NCBI GenBank assembly: GCA_947044365.1
Contig: OX345636.1
Location: 11,613,809-11,677,808 of the forward strand
DNA length: 64,000 bases
Direction of reading: 5' to 3'
DNA from: Petrosia ficiformis
Taxonomy: Eukaryota > Porifera > Demospongiae > Haplosclerida > Petrosiidae
The position numbers were made by a program, and so were the translations under genes. Positions 11,343-24,200 of the stretch are shown one piece after another (the first letter of the stretch is position 1; every line of letters starts with the position of its first letter). The notes under the pieces were generated by a model. That model worked only from the letters and a program-made list of their open reading frames with translations. It searched no databases and was not told where the DNA came from.

Positions 11343-14300
11343 ATCTACATTTCGGATAACATCATGTATATCTTAGGTTTGGTGTTGGTGTCATTGGTGG
11401 TTTCATTACCCCGGCCATCACCTAATGCCTTGTGTCAAGTTAGCCTGCTCATACAGGCATATGAGATGTTTGATTCGGACCCTGCCAGCTGAGATGCCTT
11501 GGTAGCTCAGTTGGTAGAGCATCTGTCCGGAGTGCAGAGTGTCGTGGGTTCGAATCCCACCTGAGGCAACTCTCATTTTTCATTTTTCCATTGCCTCGGG
11601 TGTCTTTCTTTCTTTCTTTCTATCTAGATCTCGGATAACATCATGTATATACAATGTATTACTTATTATACATGTATATTCTTGTGTGCATATACAAATT
11701 GCATTGATATGTGTCATCCTGAGGGACTTGGCCATCTTTCTTTACTTCATATCTGTAGGGAAATCTATTGCTACCAGATGTTCCACTAAGTGAAGGTAGA
11801 AGTGTTTGTGTGTGTGTACAATATACACATTTTATTTATATACATTGTATATCATGTACATGATATACATATGCATGTATAATTATGATGTAACTAATCA
11901 TGGAGTGTATATCATGTACATGATATACATATACATGTATAATTATGATATAACTAATCATGGAGATTCATACCTGCACGTTTTTAACGCTACATCATGG
12001 TTTCATTCAGGATTTTTTGTTTGGGAAGGGAAAGAGTCAATCATGCGAAGCACACTGCTGTATAATATTTAACTCTGCTGAATAAAAGATGTAGTTTGTG
12101 AAGGAAAGTGCTGTTAATGAAAATGGATAATTGGTTTATTAGTACATAATTATTAGAATGATTACTAGAAATTAGTGTTGTTTTAGTTAACTATACTGTG
12201 TAACTAAAACTAAAACCCTTGACTTTTAGTTAACTAAACCATAACTAAATTACCTGTGTACTGTAATAACTATAACTAACTAAAATGAAAATTGGCCAAT
12301 AATGGGCACTTTTAGTTAGTTAACTAAAACTAAACCTTTTTTAGTAAGCCTAATATTACCTTAGTTAAATAAGTAAACTATATAGTAATATGTACTATTA
12401 CTATATTGGCATTTTGAGGATATTATCCAAACATTTGGAAAACAATTGTTGTGCCATAATCTACAATGCTTAATCGTTATTAGATTACATGTACAATATT
12501 TCTATGTACAGTGTATGTCAATAAAACATCACCATACAGTAACAGTAATTAATTACATTTGTTCTACTGTCAGTATAGCGTAGTAATTACTGTCTCACTA
12601 CTGTGGGTGTTGAATAGACAAGTCAAAACTACTGTTGAACTACTGTATTGTGAAAATGAGTAATTAGTAATTACTGTACTGTATGGTGACTTTTTATTGA
12701 CATATACTGTATATGCAGTATAGAATGGCATTATGTACAGTGTTTTATGGGATTTTCATCTAACATTTTTTTGCCTTTCTAGCACTGGAGCTGATGTTGA
12801 ACCTTGAACTCCGTATTCATTGGGATACACGATATACAGTTGTTGAAGATGTTGAAGTATTCAGCGACTACAAAGTTGTTTATACGTAAGTATTCTAATG
12901 TACCATCCCTTCTGTCACTTACATTTGTACTTATCTTTGCCATATAAGGAAGCATTCTTTTGACAAATTTTATAATTTGTACGTGTACATAGTCCAGGGC
13001 ATTGGAATTTTTTTTTGAATTGCAATGATTCTGGGATGTTCCACTTTTAGTGTGAATTGGGGTGGAATTATGACTTGGTAACTGATGCTATCAAATGAAT
13101 GAGAATTGAATTGTAGGTTGCCTTGGAATTGTACAACATTCAAGGCCATATTTCCAATGGACAATAATAAGCCCATAATCTACCTCTCCCCATAATGATA
13201 CTACACACTATATTCCTCACTACATTACTCCACACTATATTCCTCACTACATTACTTCACACTATATTCCTCACTACATTACTACACACTATATTCCTCA
13301 CTACATTACTCCACACTATATTCCTCACTACATTACTACACACTATATTCCTCACTACATTACTCCACACTATATTCCACACTACATTACTCCACACTAT
13401 ATTCCTCACTACATTACTCAACACTATATTCCTCACTACATTACTACACACTATATTCCTCACTACATTACTACACACTATATTCCTCACTACATTACTC
13501 CACACTATATTCCTCACTACATTACTCCACACTATATTCCTCACTACATTACTCTACTCCACACTATATTCCACACTACATTACTCCACACTATATTCCT
13601 CACTACATTACTCCACACTATATGCCTCACTACATTACTCTACTCCACACTATATTCCACACTACATTACTCCACACTATATTCCTCACTACATTACTCC
13701 ACACTATATTCCTCACTACATTACTCCACACTATATTCCTCACTACATTACTCCACACTATATTCCTCACTACATTACTCCACACTATATTCCTCACTAC
13801 ATTACTCCATACTATATTCCTCACTACATTACTACACACTATATTCCTCACTACATTACTACACACTATATTCCTCACTACATTACTCCATACTATATTC
13901 CTCACTACATTACTACACACTATATTCCTCACTACATTACTACACACTATATTCCTCACTACATTACTCCACACTATATTCCTCACTACATTACTCCATA
14001 CTATATTCCTCACTACATTACTCCACACTATATTCATCACTACATTACTCCACACTATATTCCACACTACATTACTCCACACTATATTCCTCACTACATT
14101 ACTCTACTCTATATTCCTCACTACATTACTCCACACTATATGCCTCACTACATTACTCCATACTATATTCCTCACTACATTACTCCACACTATATTCCTC
14201 ACTGCATTACTCCACACTATATTCCTCACTACATGTACATGTACATGTATATTATTCCAATCACAGTGTAGTGAAAACACCACCGGGAACATCTGACAGA

Positions 14301-16763
14301 GATTTTGTAACAAACTTGTTTTATGGAATAGATCAGAATGGTGGACATTATTTGCTTGGGAAGAGCACAACTCATCCTAAGAAACCAGAAGTACCTGGAG
14401 TTGTAAGGTAAATATATCATGACTAGTCAGTCACTCATCTACATGTATGTACATGTATGTACATGTACATTGTGTATATCAGTTTTATGCCCCTACATCA
14501 AATGTGGTTTCAAATACATGTACTTCAGAATGTGCTTAAGTAACACTTTAAGATTTGTCAAGTACAAATGCAAGCACAAATTAATGCACACATGAAGTGC
14601 TTAAACACATGTCTCTTTTAACACACTTATATTAACAATCTCAACAACTTCATGTATTACATGTACATCTAATAAACATTAGCTGTTCAAATGTTTTATC
14701 TGTGAGTTGGCATCACTCTGGTGAGATTACCTTGCTGGCAAATATAAACAACGGAGCAGGAGATGAAGGTACTCCAAGTGTTTTGTTAGGAATGGTTACC
14801 ATGGTAGTGTAACTTCTATTTTTCTGCTGTGTGCCTACCAGGAACTTGATTGCAGGACGCTTTTTAGTGTCTGATATGAAATGACCAGTTATACCCACAA
14901 AAGATCTCAATGCTCCACATGTCCAAAGTGACTCGTTATCATTCCGACAGCGAACTAACAAGCTATAGATTTCGTTATTAACTAGAAGAGGGTGCGCTTG
15001 TAGTTAAAGCGTTGAAGGTTCGATTAAGTGTGCTGAATCTGTGGCTCCTTGCTACTTGTACTGGACTCCTTTAGGACTGATGGATGAGCCCTTCTTAAAT
15101 GCTCCAATCATCCTGTTGTAGATATTGTTTAACCAGGTAGCTGTTTCTTCCAATACTGAGTTACAATCAGCCTTGAAAAACACCAGCTGGGTTGGGCGAT
15201 ATTGAAAATTAAGTTTTGCGATTATTGCCTAAAGTTGTATTGCAACTACTCATTGATAATAGCAAAAATAGGCTCAAAAATGACACTTCTGATCCTTGTT
15301 TTAAGAGCATACAGCTCAGGACTAAGGCCACATTTACACGAATACGTTTTATAATAATAAAACGGTTATATTTGTCAACGAATACACGTTTTGTTTACAT
15401 GAAAACATATAAAAACGATATAAAAACGTATACCGTATGAAAACGCTCACCAAAGCGAAGATTTACTAAAACGTAGCTGTGTAGACTTCGTGTAAACTAG
15501 AAAAACGTTTACGGTACGGGCGGAGTTGGTAGTCGTGGTCAAAAAAAAAGATGGAGAGAAGAACTGTTTGTGTTTCTATAGCAACGAAAATAATATTCGT
15601 TACGAGTTTGAAAACAGAAACGTGTAAACGATCCAACATTTTGATTCGTTTCCACGCAAAACATATTCGTGTAAACGTGGCCTAAGTGTTATAGCATTTT
15701 TCAACTGCATATATTATAACTAATTGTAGTAAGACAATATTTTGCCATTGCAATAATATTGGCAGACCAAAATCGCAATAATATTGCAAATTCGCAATGT
15801 ATGATATTTCACCCGTTGAGCTATACCTAGCTTTCCCAAGCTGCCAGATTGAAGCTGATAGACATATTGGATTATTGCCCAACCCTACATGTACATCAGT
15901 TCCTCTTGAAGGTAGTTTGTAGTGCTTAAAAACCACTGGTAGATACCTGAACAAAATTCTAATCCAGAACATGTACTCGCAACAACAAGTATGTTCATGA
16001 ACACATTCAAACAAAGAGAACTCAATAACGAAGCAACAGATTGAAATTAAATATACACATAAAAAGAATGGAATGATAATTATATGAAAATGGTACAGGT
16101 AAAACAAAATTGTTGATCATTCCAAACTAAACACACAAATGCTATTTTTTTGTATTCAGACTTTGCTATACACATAACTCAATTGCAGATGTACTGCAAC
16201 AGAAATTACCCAAAAATAGTAATTACCGCAAATAATGTTTTGTAGTTCATGTGCAGTTTTTCATATATATAATTATAAGCATTCATTATACATAAATAGA
16301 AAACTATGCCTCCTGCATACATTATAATTATGATAATATAATGTAATTATACATGCAATAAATATTTTCATTCAATATCTTAATACAATATTACTTTTTG
16401 GAAGCATCAATACACTAGTGTGGGCAGTTTAGTAAACCTGTTTTTTTTTTAATTTGGCCTTAAAAGCAATTACATACAAGCTAGTGCGCATAGCTTTGAT
16501 TGATATCTTTTACCATGTCACCATAACAATTTTTTTTTTCAAACAGAGGTGAGACAATATTATCAGGAGTAAAGTTTTATGTTGATAAAGATGATCCTAA
16601 CTCAACAAGAGTGACACTTCTTCTTCAAGATGATATCAAGGGATATATTCCCAAGTTCCTCAGCAATGCATTCTATGCAAAAGCCCCTATTGAATGGAGG
16701 GATACTCTATACAAATACTATCATGATGTTTACAAGCACGAGAAAAACAACACTGAGAAATAA
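8521..16763 (+). CDS. START-domain lipid-transfer protein, gene B (complete, 226 aa)
   Basis: Coding exons: 8,521-8,578, 11,087-11,211, 11,759-11,795, 12,783-12,885, 14,267-14,407, 16,547-16,763; all introns are GT-AG and the sum is 681 nt. The first exon encodes MAGNVPKSEPSESCPITKE. A splice acceptor (TTTCATAG) lies five bases before the ATG, so an upstream non-coding exon is expected. The protein is a single START domain: GW..VKK..FAEVWQKSDG in exon 2, HWDTR in exon 4, DRDFV in exon 5, [13 protein letters not shown] and the C-terminal amphipathic helix in exon 6, ending KHEKNNTEK. No signal peptide or membrane segment is seen, so a soluble cytosolic carrier is likely. Ligand unknown. Intron 4 carries the 27-bp minisatellite, intron 2 two SINEs, intron 5 nested MITEs. 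Confidence 0.9.
9181..9610. repeat. Simple repeats in intron 1 of gene B: (AATT)n and (CA)n-rich tract
   Basis: An (ATTA)n block near 9,195-9,222 is followed at about 9,383-9,590 by an imperfect CACA/CATACA-rich tract. The 80-codon frame across it is an artefact. Elsewhere in intron 1 (8,579-11,086) I see a partial TTTTAGTTAACTA MITE at about 9,065-9,140 and otherwise plain AT-rich DNA. Confidence 0.7.
10741..10820. repeat. ~27-bp tandem repeat (TAATGTAGAGTATATATTAT), 3 units
   Basis: Three near-identical units in intron 1 of gene B, followed by AT-rich palindromic DNA. Confidence 0.75.
10890..11046. mobile_element. Short MITE, AGGGTTTCATTTAG family
   Basis: Left end AGGGTTTCATTTAGGAGG and right end TTCTAAATGAAAGTCTCCT are inverted around ATTTAG/CTAAAT. 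A G-run/C-run pair sits just inside the left end. Same family as 49,978-50,322. It ends about 40 bp upstream of exon 2 of gene B. Confidence 0.5.
11251..11371 (+). repeat. 5'-truncated tRNA-derived SINE copy
   Basis: Begins around the B-box (GGTTCGAATCCCACCTGAGG), then CTCATTTTTCATTTTTCCATTGCCTCAGG, an (CTTT)n tract and the shared 3' end GATAACATCATGTATA. Intron 2 of gene B. Confidence 0.7.
11374..11652 (+). repeat. Full-length tRNA-derived SINE with 5' head
   Basis: tRNA-like core at 11,495-11,568: A-box TAGCTCAGTTGGTAGAGC, anticodon-arm loop CCGGAGT, B-box GGTTCGAATCCCACC, acceptor-like ends TGCC.. and ..GGCA. Upstream is a conserved head (TTGGTGTTGGTGTC.., then GAGATGTTTGATTCGGACCC), downstream an (CTTT)n tract and GATAACATCATGTATA. 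Six other copies lie in this window, so this is a SINE and not a working tRNA gene. Confidence 0.8.
11845..11962. repeat. ~68-bp tandem duplication around ATATCATGTACATGATATACAT palindrome
   Basis: Two copies of a segment holding TCATGTACATGA and AATTATGAT(G/A)TAACTAATCA, in intron 3 of gene B. A repeat beginning GGTTTCATTCAGGATTTTTT (11,998-12,066), also present near 6,404 and inverted near 18,050-18,130, follows. Confidence 0.6.
12174..12400. mobile_element. TTTTAGTTAACTA-family MITE copy
   Basis: Starts TAGTGTTGTTTTAGTTAACT and contains the family block ATTGGCCAATAATGGGCAC. Homologous to 180-1,170 (interrupted) and 46,900-47,128. Intron 3 of gene B. Confidence 0.6.
13199..14233. repeat. 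27-bp minisatellite in intron 4 of START gene B (~38 units)
   Basis: Same unit as in gene A (CCTCACTACATTACTCCACA..), same strand and same intron. A few units carry CTCTACTCC insertions or CATACT variants. About 310 bp of unique sequence separates the donor from the array and about 33 bp, including an ACATGT run, separates it from the acceptor. The long open frames across it are repeat artefacts. Confidence 0.95.
14408..15186. other. Intron 5 of gene B, first part: low-complexity and unidentified DNA
   Basis: Contains an ACATGT run at about 14,440-14,470, then AT-rich sequence. Around 14,985-15,035 there is a weak tRNA-like string (TAGTTAAAGCG..AAGGTTCGAT) that may be a decayed SINE. Nothing else recognised. 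Confidence 0.35.
15187..15887. mobile_element. hAT-like MITE (GGGTTGGGCRATA ends), host of a nested MITE
   Basis: Left end GGGTTGGGCGATATTG and right end ATTATTGCCCAACCCTA are inverted, a common hAT terminus. AAATTCGCAAT-like internal blocks recur. No matching 8-bp flanks were found. A second element at 15,326-15,682 interrupts it. Confidence 0.5.
15326..15682. mobile_element. Harbinger-like MITE, TAA target duplication, nested
   Basis: TIR GGCCACATTTACACGAATA at the left and the complement of GGCCACGTTTACACGAATA at the right, flanked on both sides by TAA (15,323-15,325 and 15,683-15,685). A 3-bp TWA duplication is the PIF/Harbinger signature. The interior is rich in AAAACG/CGTTTT. No transposase. 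Confidence 0.7.
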
Positions 16764-17446
16764 GAGATACTGTGTTAATGACACATATATTTGAATATAG
16801 TTATATATATATATAATTTTTATAGTATATTAAATTATATATATATATATATATTATAATTATTATAAATGTATATTAGATTATATGAATTTTTATACAA
16901 AAGTTTTATGGCACCTCATGGGTGTCTACAGATTTAGTTGCCTGAGGTTGGGGTCTGACCATAGATATTATAGCTAATGACGTAGTCTATAGGACTAACT
17001 CAGTCTCTCTAACACGACAGCTGTTTCCGCTTGTAACTTTTACTACATAATTATACAATGACTGTGTTTACACTTAGTCTCGTCCCTGCCATGCCCTATG
17101 GGTGAAAGACAGTTGGTCCAAGCGAAAAAGTCGATCCTTTTTTAAATGATGCTCCGACCACGCCCACTATATTATACGTACGTACGTATGGACTATGAAT
17201 AATTATTATGGTGCGCTTTAAAAAATTATTATAATTTATAGTAATTTTACAACTCCTAATTACGTTACAGATCACACTATAATTATTGTTGCATCAGGAG
17301 AAGATTTGTAAGAGGTAAAACTATATAATTAAATATAATAATATAATCTTTATAATTATATATATATATTATATGAAAAGATGCTGCCATTGATGTACCA
17401 AACTAAATGTACAGAAATGTGTGGTCAGAGTGCACATGAATAACCC
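16764..17446. other. Intergenic DNA between START genes B and C
   Basis: (TA)n-rich tracts at about 16,800-16,890 and 17,310-17,375, otherwise unrecognised AT-rich sequence. Confidence 0.4.
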
Positions 17447-17449
17447 TTA

Positions 17450-17784
17450 GGCCACATAAACTAAATTCATTGTTTCAGATTCCCGCCCGCACCAATTATT
17501 ATTGGGGGTCACGTGATCCTTACCACAGCATCACGTGACACTAGCTACACCGTAATGACCGTATCTGAGGCTCTGAGCAGTGGAGGAGAAAGGTGATTGA
17601 TATAAGAGGCTATATATCTGACATGGTGCTGGTAATCGTTCAGATAAGGTCAGGAATAAAAATTCTAAAACTTTGGTATGGTTGTGTGGTATTTTTAAAA
17701 GTGTTAAAATATAAATAGTAAATACCCGCCAGCCGCATTAATATTGTGTAAACAAGAGGATGAGAAACAATGATTTATGTGGCC
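17450..17784. mobile_element. Harbinger-like MITE upstream of START gene C, TTA target duplication
   Basis: TIR GGCCACATAAA(CTAA)..CATTGTTTC at the left, inverted at the right, flanked by TTA on both sides (17,447-17,449; 17,785-17,787). It includes a GC-richer core with CCAAT/ATTGG and two TCACGTGA boxes. It ends 452 bp before the start codon of gene C. Confidence 0.65.
17509..17538. promoter_or_regulatory. Pair of TCACGTGA E-boxes next to a CCAAT palindrome
   Basis: TCACGTGA occurs at 17,509-17,516 and 17,531-17,538, just after ACCAATTATTATTGGG. TCACGTGA is the core bound by bHLH-zip factors such as MITF/TFE. Their place inside a MITE and upstream of gene C suggests, but does not show, a promoter or enhancer supplied by the element. 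Confidence 0.35.
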
Positions 17785-18236
17785 TTAGGAATTGGGGAAA
17801 TTTCCTTTTGAGCTTCATTTTTTCAGTGTAATTTTTTTCAATGCTTAAAGCTCACTTTAAATACTATGACTCAGCATATAGTATTTATGGTACAAATAAC
17901 TCTTATTAGGTTTGTGTAGGATAAAATGTACACGCTTCCTGGATTTTGAACCAAATTCATTTGAACATGCAAAAACATTTCCACTGCAACCTTTCTGAGG
18001 CCCCATAAACCACCAGAAACATAGTCAGAGGGCCTAAATTTTACTTGGTGGGGCACAATCCCAAGAGCAATGTGCTTTGCATAATCAATTCTTTCCCCTC
18101 CCTAACAAAAAAATCCTGTATGAACCCCTCATTGACATATTTTCTTCTCTGAACCCACTGCTTTGCCACCAAATCCCCACCCCCACCTTCCTCTTTTGTT
18201 TATGACATACTTATATAATTTTGTTCCACAGGCATC

Positions 18237-21200
18237 ATGGCAGAAAGCACAATTGTTTCTAAACACGAGCCTACTGTGAGTTGTCCAATAACAAAAGAAG
18301 GTATATTGAAATAGAAATGTTTTATTAATTATGGACCGTAGGGCCATTTGCTTTCCCACAGATTCAATGTATGTTTTTATGGCCCATAGGACCATCCCGC
18401 TTTCCATGGGGTTTAATGTACATGTATATATATTCTTGTGTCACTTACGAGTATGCGTTGTATACATAGTTAAGGACATTCCGGGGGGCTCGGACAATTA
18501 ATGGGCATGGCACATAATAGAACGCGTGCTCAAGCTCTACAGACCAGCAGAAAGAAAGTTACTTGTAGCTTACGTAGAAACTGGAACTAATAGCTAGCTA
18601 TTCTACCTGAAATGACCAAGCAGTCATAGGGATACCTTTTTTTCTCTAGATGTTTTGTTTTATTTATGTTTGTGTCACAAGAAAGTATGCATTATATATG
18701 TTGTTAAGGATGTTGTGTTATGTAATAGAACAGTTAGTCTCGCATTCCTGACGTACGTGTTATAGAAACGAGACCATCTGGATTAATTAATAATTGATTT
18801 ACAAATAATTAACCAAGTGATGGATAGAGCGGTGCGATTTGTTATTGACGATAATGTCTGATGATAGCTGTTAATACAACATGTACATGTATGTACCTTA
18901 GCTACTGGCTCTATGACAGAGTACAGACTCAATTTGACATGCTGACTATGCTCAGAGTTTTTTTTTCAATTTAGTATGGCACGTTTTGATATTGTTTTAT
19001 CAATGTTAACTACGTTTAGCTGCTTTGGCTTTATACTATTAATGCTAATCTTTAGTTTTGCCTCAGAAATAATGATTTTGTTTCCCTATAGCACATATCC
19101 GCCATCTTTTGTGGTGACAAAGCATAATGTATTGATTTTGATTGGCCCTGCATTAGACTCATGCAGGAGCAACGTTTTTGTAATGAAGGTTTCCAGATGG
19201 TCCCGTCTTGTAACGTGGTATGTCAGTGACATGAGACTATAGACAGTAGAACTCATGCTCAGGCTCTACAGACCAACAGGAAGAAAGCTGCTTGTAACTT
19301 TACATAGAAACTGGAACTAATGGCTCTTCTATATGTAATATATTCCTAAAGTTCTCTAAAAAGTAAGAGGAGTAGATAATTAAAATAACTATAATAGGAT
19401 GTTGTGTTTCATATATGAGAAAGTCGGCCATGATTACTGAATGTTAGACACCATAAAGCAATCATAGGGACATCTCTTTCTCCATATATCTTGTTTTTGT
19501 TGATGTGGTAATCTGCTAAAATGTTAAGCTGTACTGTCACACAACACACATAATATACAACAACAAATTCATGTACTGGTGTTATAATTGTTAATGTTAA
19601 ACAAATTTGTTAAAAAAGAACTAAAACTATATAGATGTGTCGCAACAGTTATTAATAAAGTTTAAGTTAGTGTAATGAGTCTAATGACACTATGTTTTTA
19701 ATAGTATTCATGAACAAGGGATGAGCTCAATAGTACCCATACCAATACAATACTAATACATGTAACTTACAGGTATTCTTCATGAACAAGGCATGAACTC
19801 AATAGCACCCATACCAATACAATACTAATACATGTAACTTACAGGTATTCTTCATGAACAAGGCATGAACTCAATAGCACCCATACCAATACAATACTAA
19901 TACATGTAACTTACAGGTATTCTTTAATTGATAACCCACCACTAGTAGAAGTTGTTTGGAGTGATCAAAATGTGGGGCCAGGGCTCCTGAATTGGGCCTC
20001 ATTTCACCCCATATATATAATCTAAGTTTGATTAAGGGACTCATTTCACTACCTATATAAAATTTAAGTTTGATTAAGGGGCTCATTTCACCTCATATAC
20101 AATCTAAGTTTGATTAAGGGACTCATTTCACTACCTATATAAAATTTAAGTTTGAGTAAGGGACTCATTTCACCTCATATACAATCTAAGTTTGAACAAG
20201 GGACTCATTTCACCTCATATACAATCTAAGTTTGAGTAAGGGACTCATTTCACCTCATATACAATCTAAGTTTGAGTAAGGGACTCATTTCACCTCATAT
20301 ACAATCTAAGTTTGAGTAAGGGACTCATTTCACCTCATATACAATCTAAGTTTGAATAAGGGACTCATTTCACTACCTATATAAAATTTAAGCTTGATTA
20401 AGGGGCTCATTTCACCTCATATACAATCTAAGTTTGAGTAAGGGACTCATTTCACCTCATATACAATCTAAGTTTGAATAAGGGACTCATTTCACCTCGT
20501 ATACAATCTAAGTTTGAGTAAGGGACTCATTTCACCTCATATACAATCTAAGTTTGAATAAGGGACTCATTTCACTACCTGTATAAAATTTAAGCTTGAT
20601 TAAGGGGCTCATTTCACCTCATATACAATCTAAGTTTGAGTAAGGGACTCATTTCACCTCATATACAATCTAAGTTTGAATAAGGGACTCATTTCACCTC
20701 GTATACAATCTAAGTTTGAGTAAGGGACTCATTTCACCTCATATACAATCTAAGTTTGAATAAGGGACTCATTTCACTACCTGTATAAAATTTAAGCTTG
20801 ATTAAGGGGCTCATTTCACCTCATATACAATCTAAGTTTGAGTAAGGGACTCATTTCACCTCATATACAATCTAAGTTTGAATAAGGGACTCATTTCACC
20901 TCATATACAATCTAAGTTTGAGTAAGGGACTCATTTCACCTCATATACAATCTAAGTTTGAGTAAGGGACTCATTTCACCTCATATACAATCTAAGTTTG
21001 AGTAAGGGACTCATTTCACCTCATATACAATCTAAGTTTGAGTAAGGGACTCATTTCACCTCATATACAATCTAAGTTTGAGTAAGGGACTCATTTCACC
21101 TCATATACAATCTAAGTTTGAATAAGGGACTCATTTCACCTCGTATACAATCTAAGTTTGAGTAAGGGACTCATTTCACCTCATATACAATCTAAGTTTG

Positions 21201-24200
21201 AATAAGGGACTCATTTCACTACCTGTATAAAATTTAAGCTTGATTAAGGGGCTCATTTCACCTCATATACAATCTAAGTTTGAGTAAGGGACTCATTTCA
21301 CCTCATATACAATCTAAGTTTGAGTAAGGGACTCATTTCACCTCATACAATCTAAGTTTGAGTAAGGGACTCATTTCACCTCATATACAATCTAAGTTTG
21401 AGTAAGGGACTCATTTCACCTCATATACAATCTAAGTTTGAATAAGGGACTCATTTCACCTCGTATACAATCTAAGTTTGAGTAAGGGACTCATTTCACC
21501 TCATATACAATCTAAGTTTGAATAAGGGACTCATTTCACTACCTGTATAAAATTTAAGCTTGATTAAGGGGCTCATTTCACCTCATACAATCTAAGTTTG
21601 AGTAAGGGACTCATTTCACCTCATATACAATCTAAGTTTGAATAAGGGACTTATTTCACCTCATGTATGATCTTAGTTTGAGTAAGGGACCCCACACTCT
21701 GGAGATCACATCCCTCTAAGAAAAGAGGGCTGGTATAAGTCCTGAAACTGTTTTGTAGACTGTTGGACCGCACCTGGTATATTATATATAAATGGTTTGG
21801 GTCACGTACTTGTCCCTGGCCTCTCCTACCGGTTGCCCTATAGACTCCCTGTGCACTTTAAGTATAACCTTCGTTAATTCTGATTAAACAGTATTATAAC
21901 TACAAATAATGTATACATACACATGTAGTTATGTGCTATTGCCAAATCTGAAGTTTTCATTATTTTCACACTAAAATCAACACTAAATTATCTTCTAGAT
22001 ATAAAACAATTGGAAGCTGATTGTGAATGTTATGATGAAGCAAAAGGATGGTATATGTTAAAGAAGACTGAATTTGCTGAAATATGGCAGAAATCAGATG
22101 GTTCTCCAATACCTCCTACTAAGGTAAGCTAGAATATACTATAGGGTTCCTTTCAACGAGGGTTCTAATAATTTATTAAAACCCTAGATATGATTTTGAA
22201 TACTCTGATGCTCAAAGGGGTCAGTAATGGCTGAGTGGGTTTGCCAGCCACACCTTATATGATGGTAACTGTTTAGATGATTTGGAGGTTACTGAGCCCA
22301 GAATTAGGTTATATATTTAGATGTAATGCCTTGATGGTAACTGTTTAGATGATTTGGAATTTTAGAGGTTACTGAGCCCAGAATTAGGTTATATATTTAG
22401 ATGTAATGCATGTACATCTCAATGTTGTTTAAGAACTCTCAGGTAGACCAGCTAGAAGCTGATAGGACTTTCTGTTCATTAAAAAAATTAATTTCCAGTC
22501 GCAGACACTATGTAGTATGTAGGACAGGTGTAGTTTGCTATTGTGAAAATTCACAACCGAAAATAAGTGTTTTATCTATACTAATGTTTGCCAACATACA
22601 TCAGATACCAGATATTATACATGTAGGCTGCCCAGTGATTCCCCCCAAACAGTGGTATAATGGTGCTTCCCCAGTGTATGCTCAAAAACACTTCTACGAC
22701 ATTGATTAAACAAATGGTCATGTACCACTATACTAATACTAATGCTTTATTGCCTATACTGATACATATATATATACAAATACCTGTGTTGATTCATTTT
22801 CTATGATATGTGCATGTCCGTTGCTAGTTTTAGCACTATTCTAACCATTTCTGTTTAAAAAAAACTCACAAATTACTAGAAAAAATAGAAATAGCTAAGT
22901 ATATCAATTGTTTCCTACAGTAAAATTAATAATGCTTTTTAAAATTATGTCTGTTTAGTACATGTATATCTGTATCTGCCTTGTTCTACTTGTCTAATCC
23001 TAGGTACATTTACCTAGTCCATTCACTACATGTACATGTACATTGTATATCTTGGGTACATGTACATGTACATGGCATATCTTGGGTCCATTCACTACAT
23101 GTACATGTACATTGTATATCTTGGGTCCATTCACTACATGTACATGTACATTGTATATCTTGGGTCCATTCACTACATGTACATGTACATGTACATTGTA
23201 TATCTTGGGTCCATTCACTACATGTACAATGTACATGTACATTGTATATCTTGGGTCCATTCACTACATGTACACTGTATATCTTGGGTACATTCACTAC
23301 ATGTACATGTACATTGTATATCTTGGGTCCATCCACTACATGTACATGTACACTGTATATCTTGGGTCCATTCACTACATGTACATGTACATTGTATATC
23401 TTGGGTCCATTCACTACATGTACATGTACATTGTATATCTTGGGTCCATCCACTACATGTACACTGTATATCTTGGGTACATTCACTACATGTACATGTA
23501 CATTGTATATCTTGGGTCCATCCACTACATGTACATGTACACTGTATATCTTGGGTCCATTCACTACATGTACATGTACATTGTATATCTTGGATCCATT
23601 CACTACATGTACATGTACATTGTATATCTTGGGTCCATCCACTACATGTACATGTACACTGTATATCTTGGGTCCATTCACTACATGTACATGTACATTG
23701 TATATCTTGGGTCCATTCACTACATGTACATGTACATTGTATATCTTGGGTCCATTCACTACATGTACATGTACACTGTATATCTTGGGCATACATTTAC
23801 CTATACCAGTATACATACATTATTTAAGTACAACATTACCAAAATATGTAATTATGCATTTGTTTGTGTCTATTGAAATGTAAGCTCATCATCTTTTTCT
23901 TTTTCGTTTCATACCATATCGCAGGCAAATCTATTCATTCCAAATGTTCCTCTAGCTGACGGTACAGAGTGTATACATGCATGTACATGTACATATGACC
24001 TGACTTGTGAAAAACCAAAAACTAACTAATGCATAATTTTATATTAAAATTAAAATTTATGATCTATTTATAATCTAAAAGCCTGCATACAAATATCCTA
24101 TTACTTGGCTTTAATAATGGCAGGCACATACATATAGACTACAAGGTAGTGGAACATGTCCATCTGTACACATATGACTTGATTTGTGAAAAACAAAAAT

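Noticed and set aside
11495..11568. Functional tRNA gene (also at 26,513, 49,256, 49,778)
   Set aside because: Multiple diverged copies with a common head and (CTTT)n tail; these are SINEs.
13195..14296. Frames of 358, 224, 154 and 95 codons
   Set aside because: The same minisatellite in intron 4 of gene B.
18129..18407. 92-codon - strand frame
   Set aside because: Antisense of exon 1 of gene C and a MITE; no recognisable protein.
19990..21690. CRISPR-like repeat array
   Set aside because: Repeats are contiguous without unique spacers, in an intron of a eukaryotic gene.
22981..23883. Five overlapping frames of 192-300 codons
   Set aside because: 39-bp minisatellite with ACATGT runs, which read openly on both strands.
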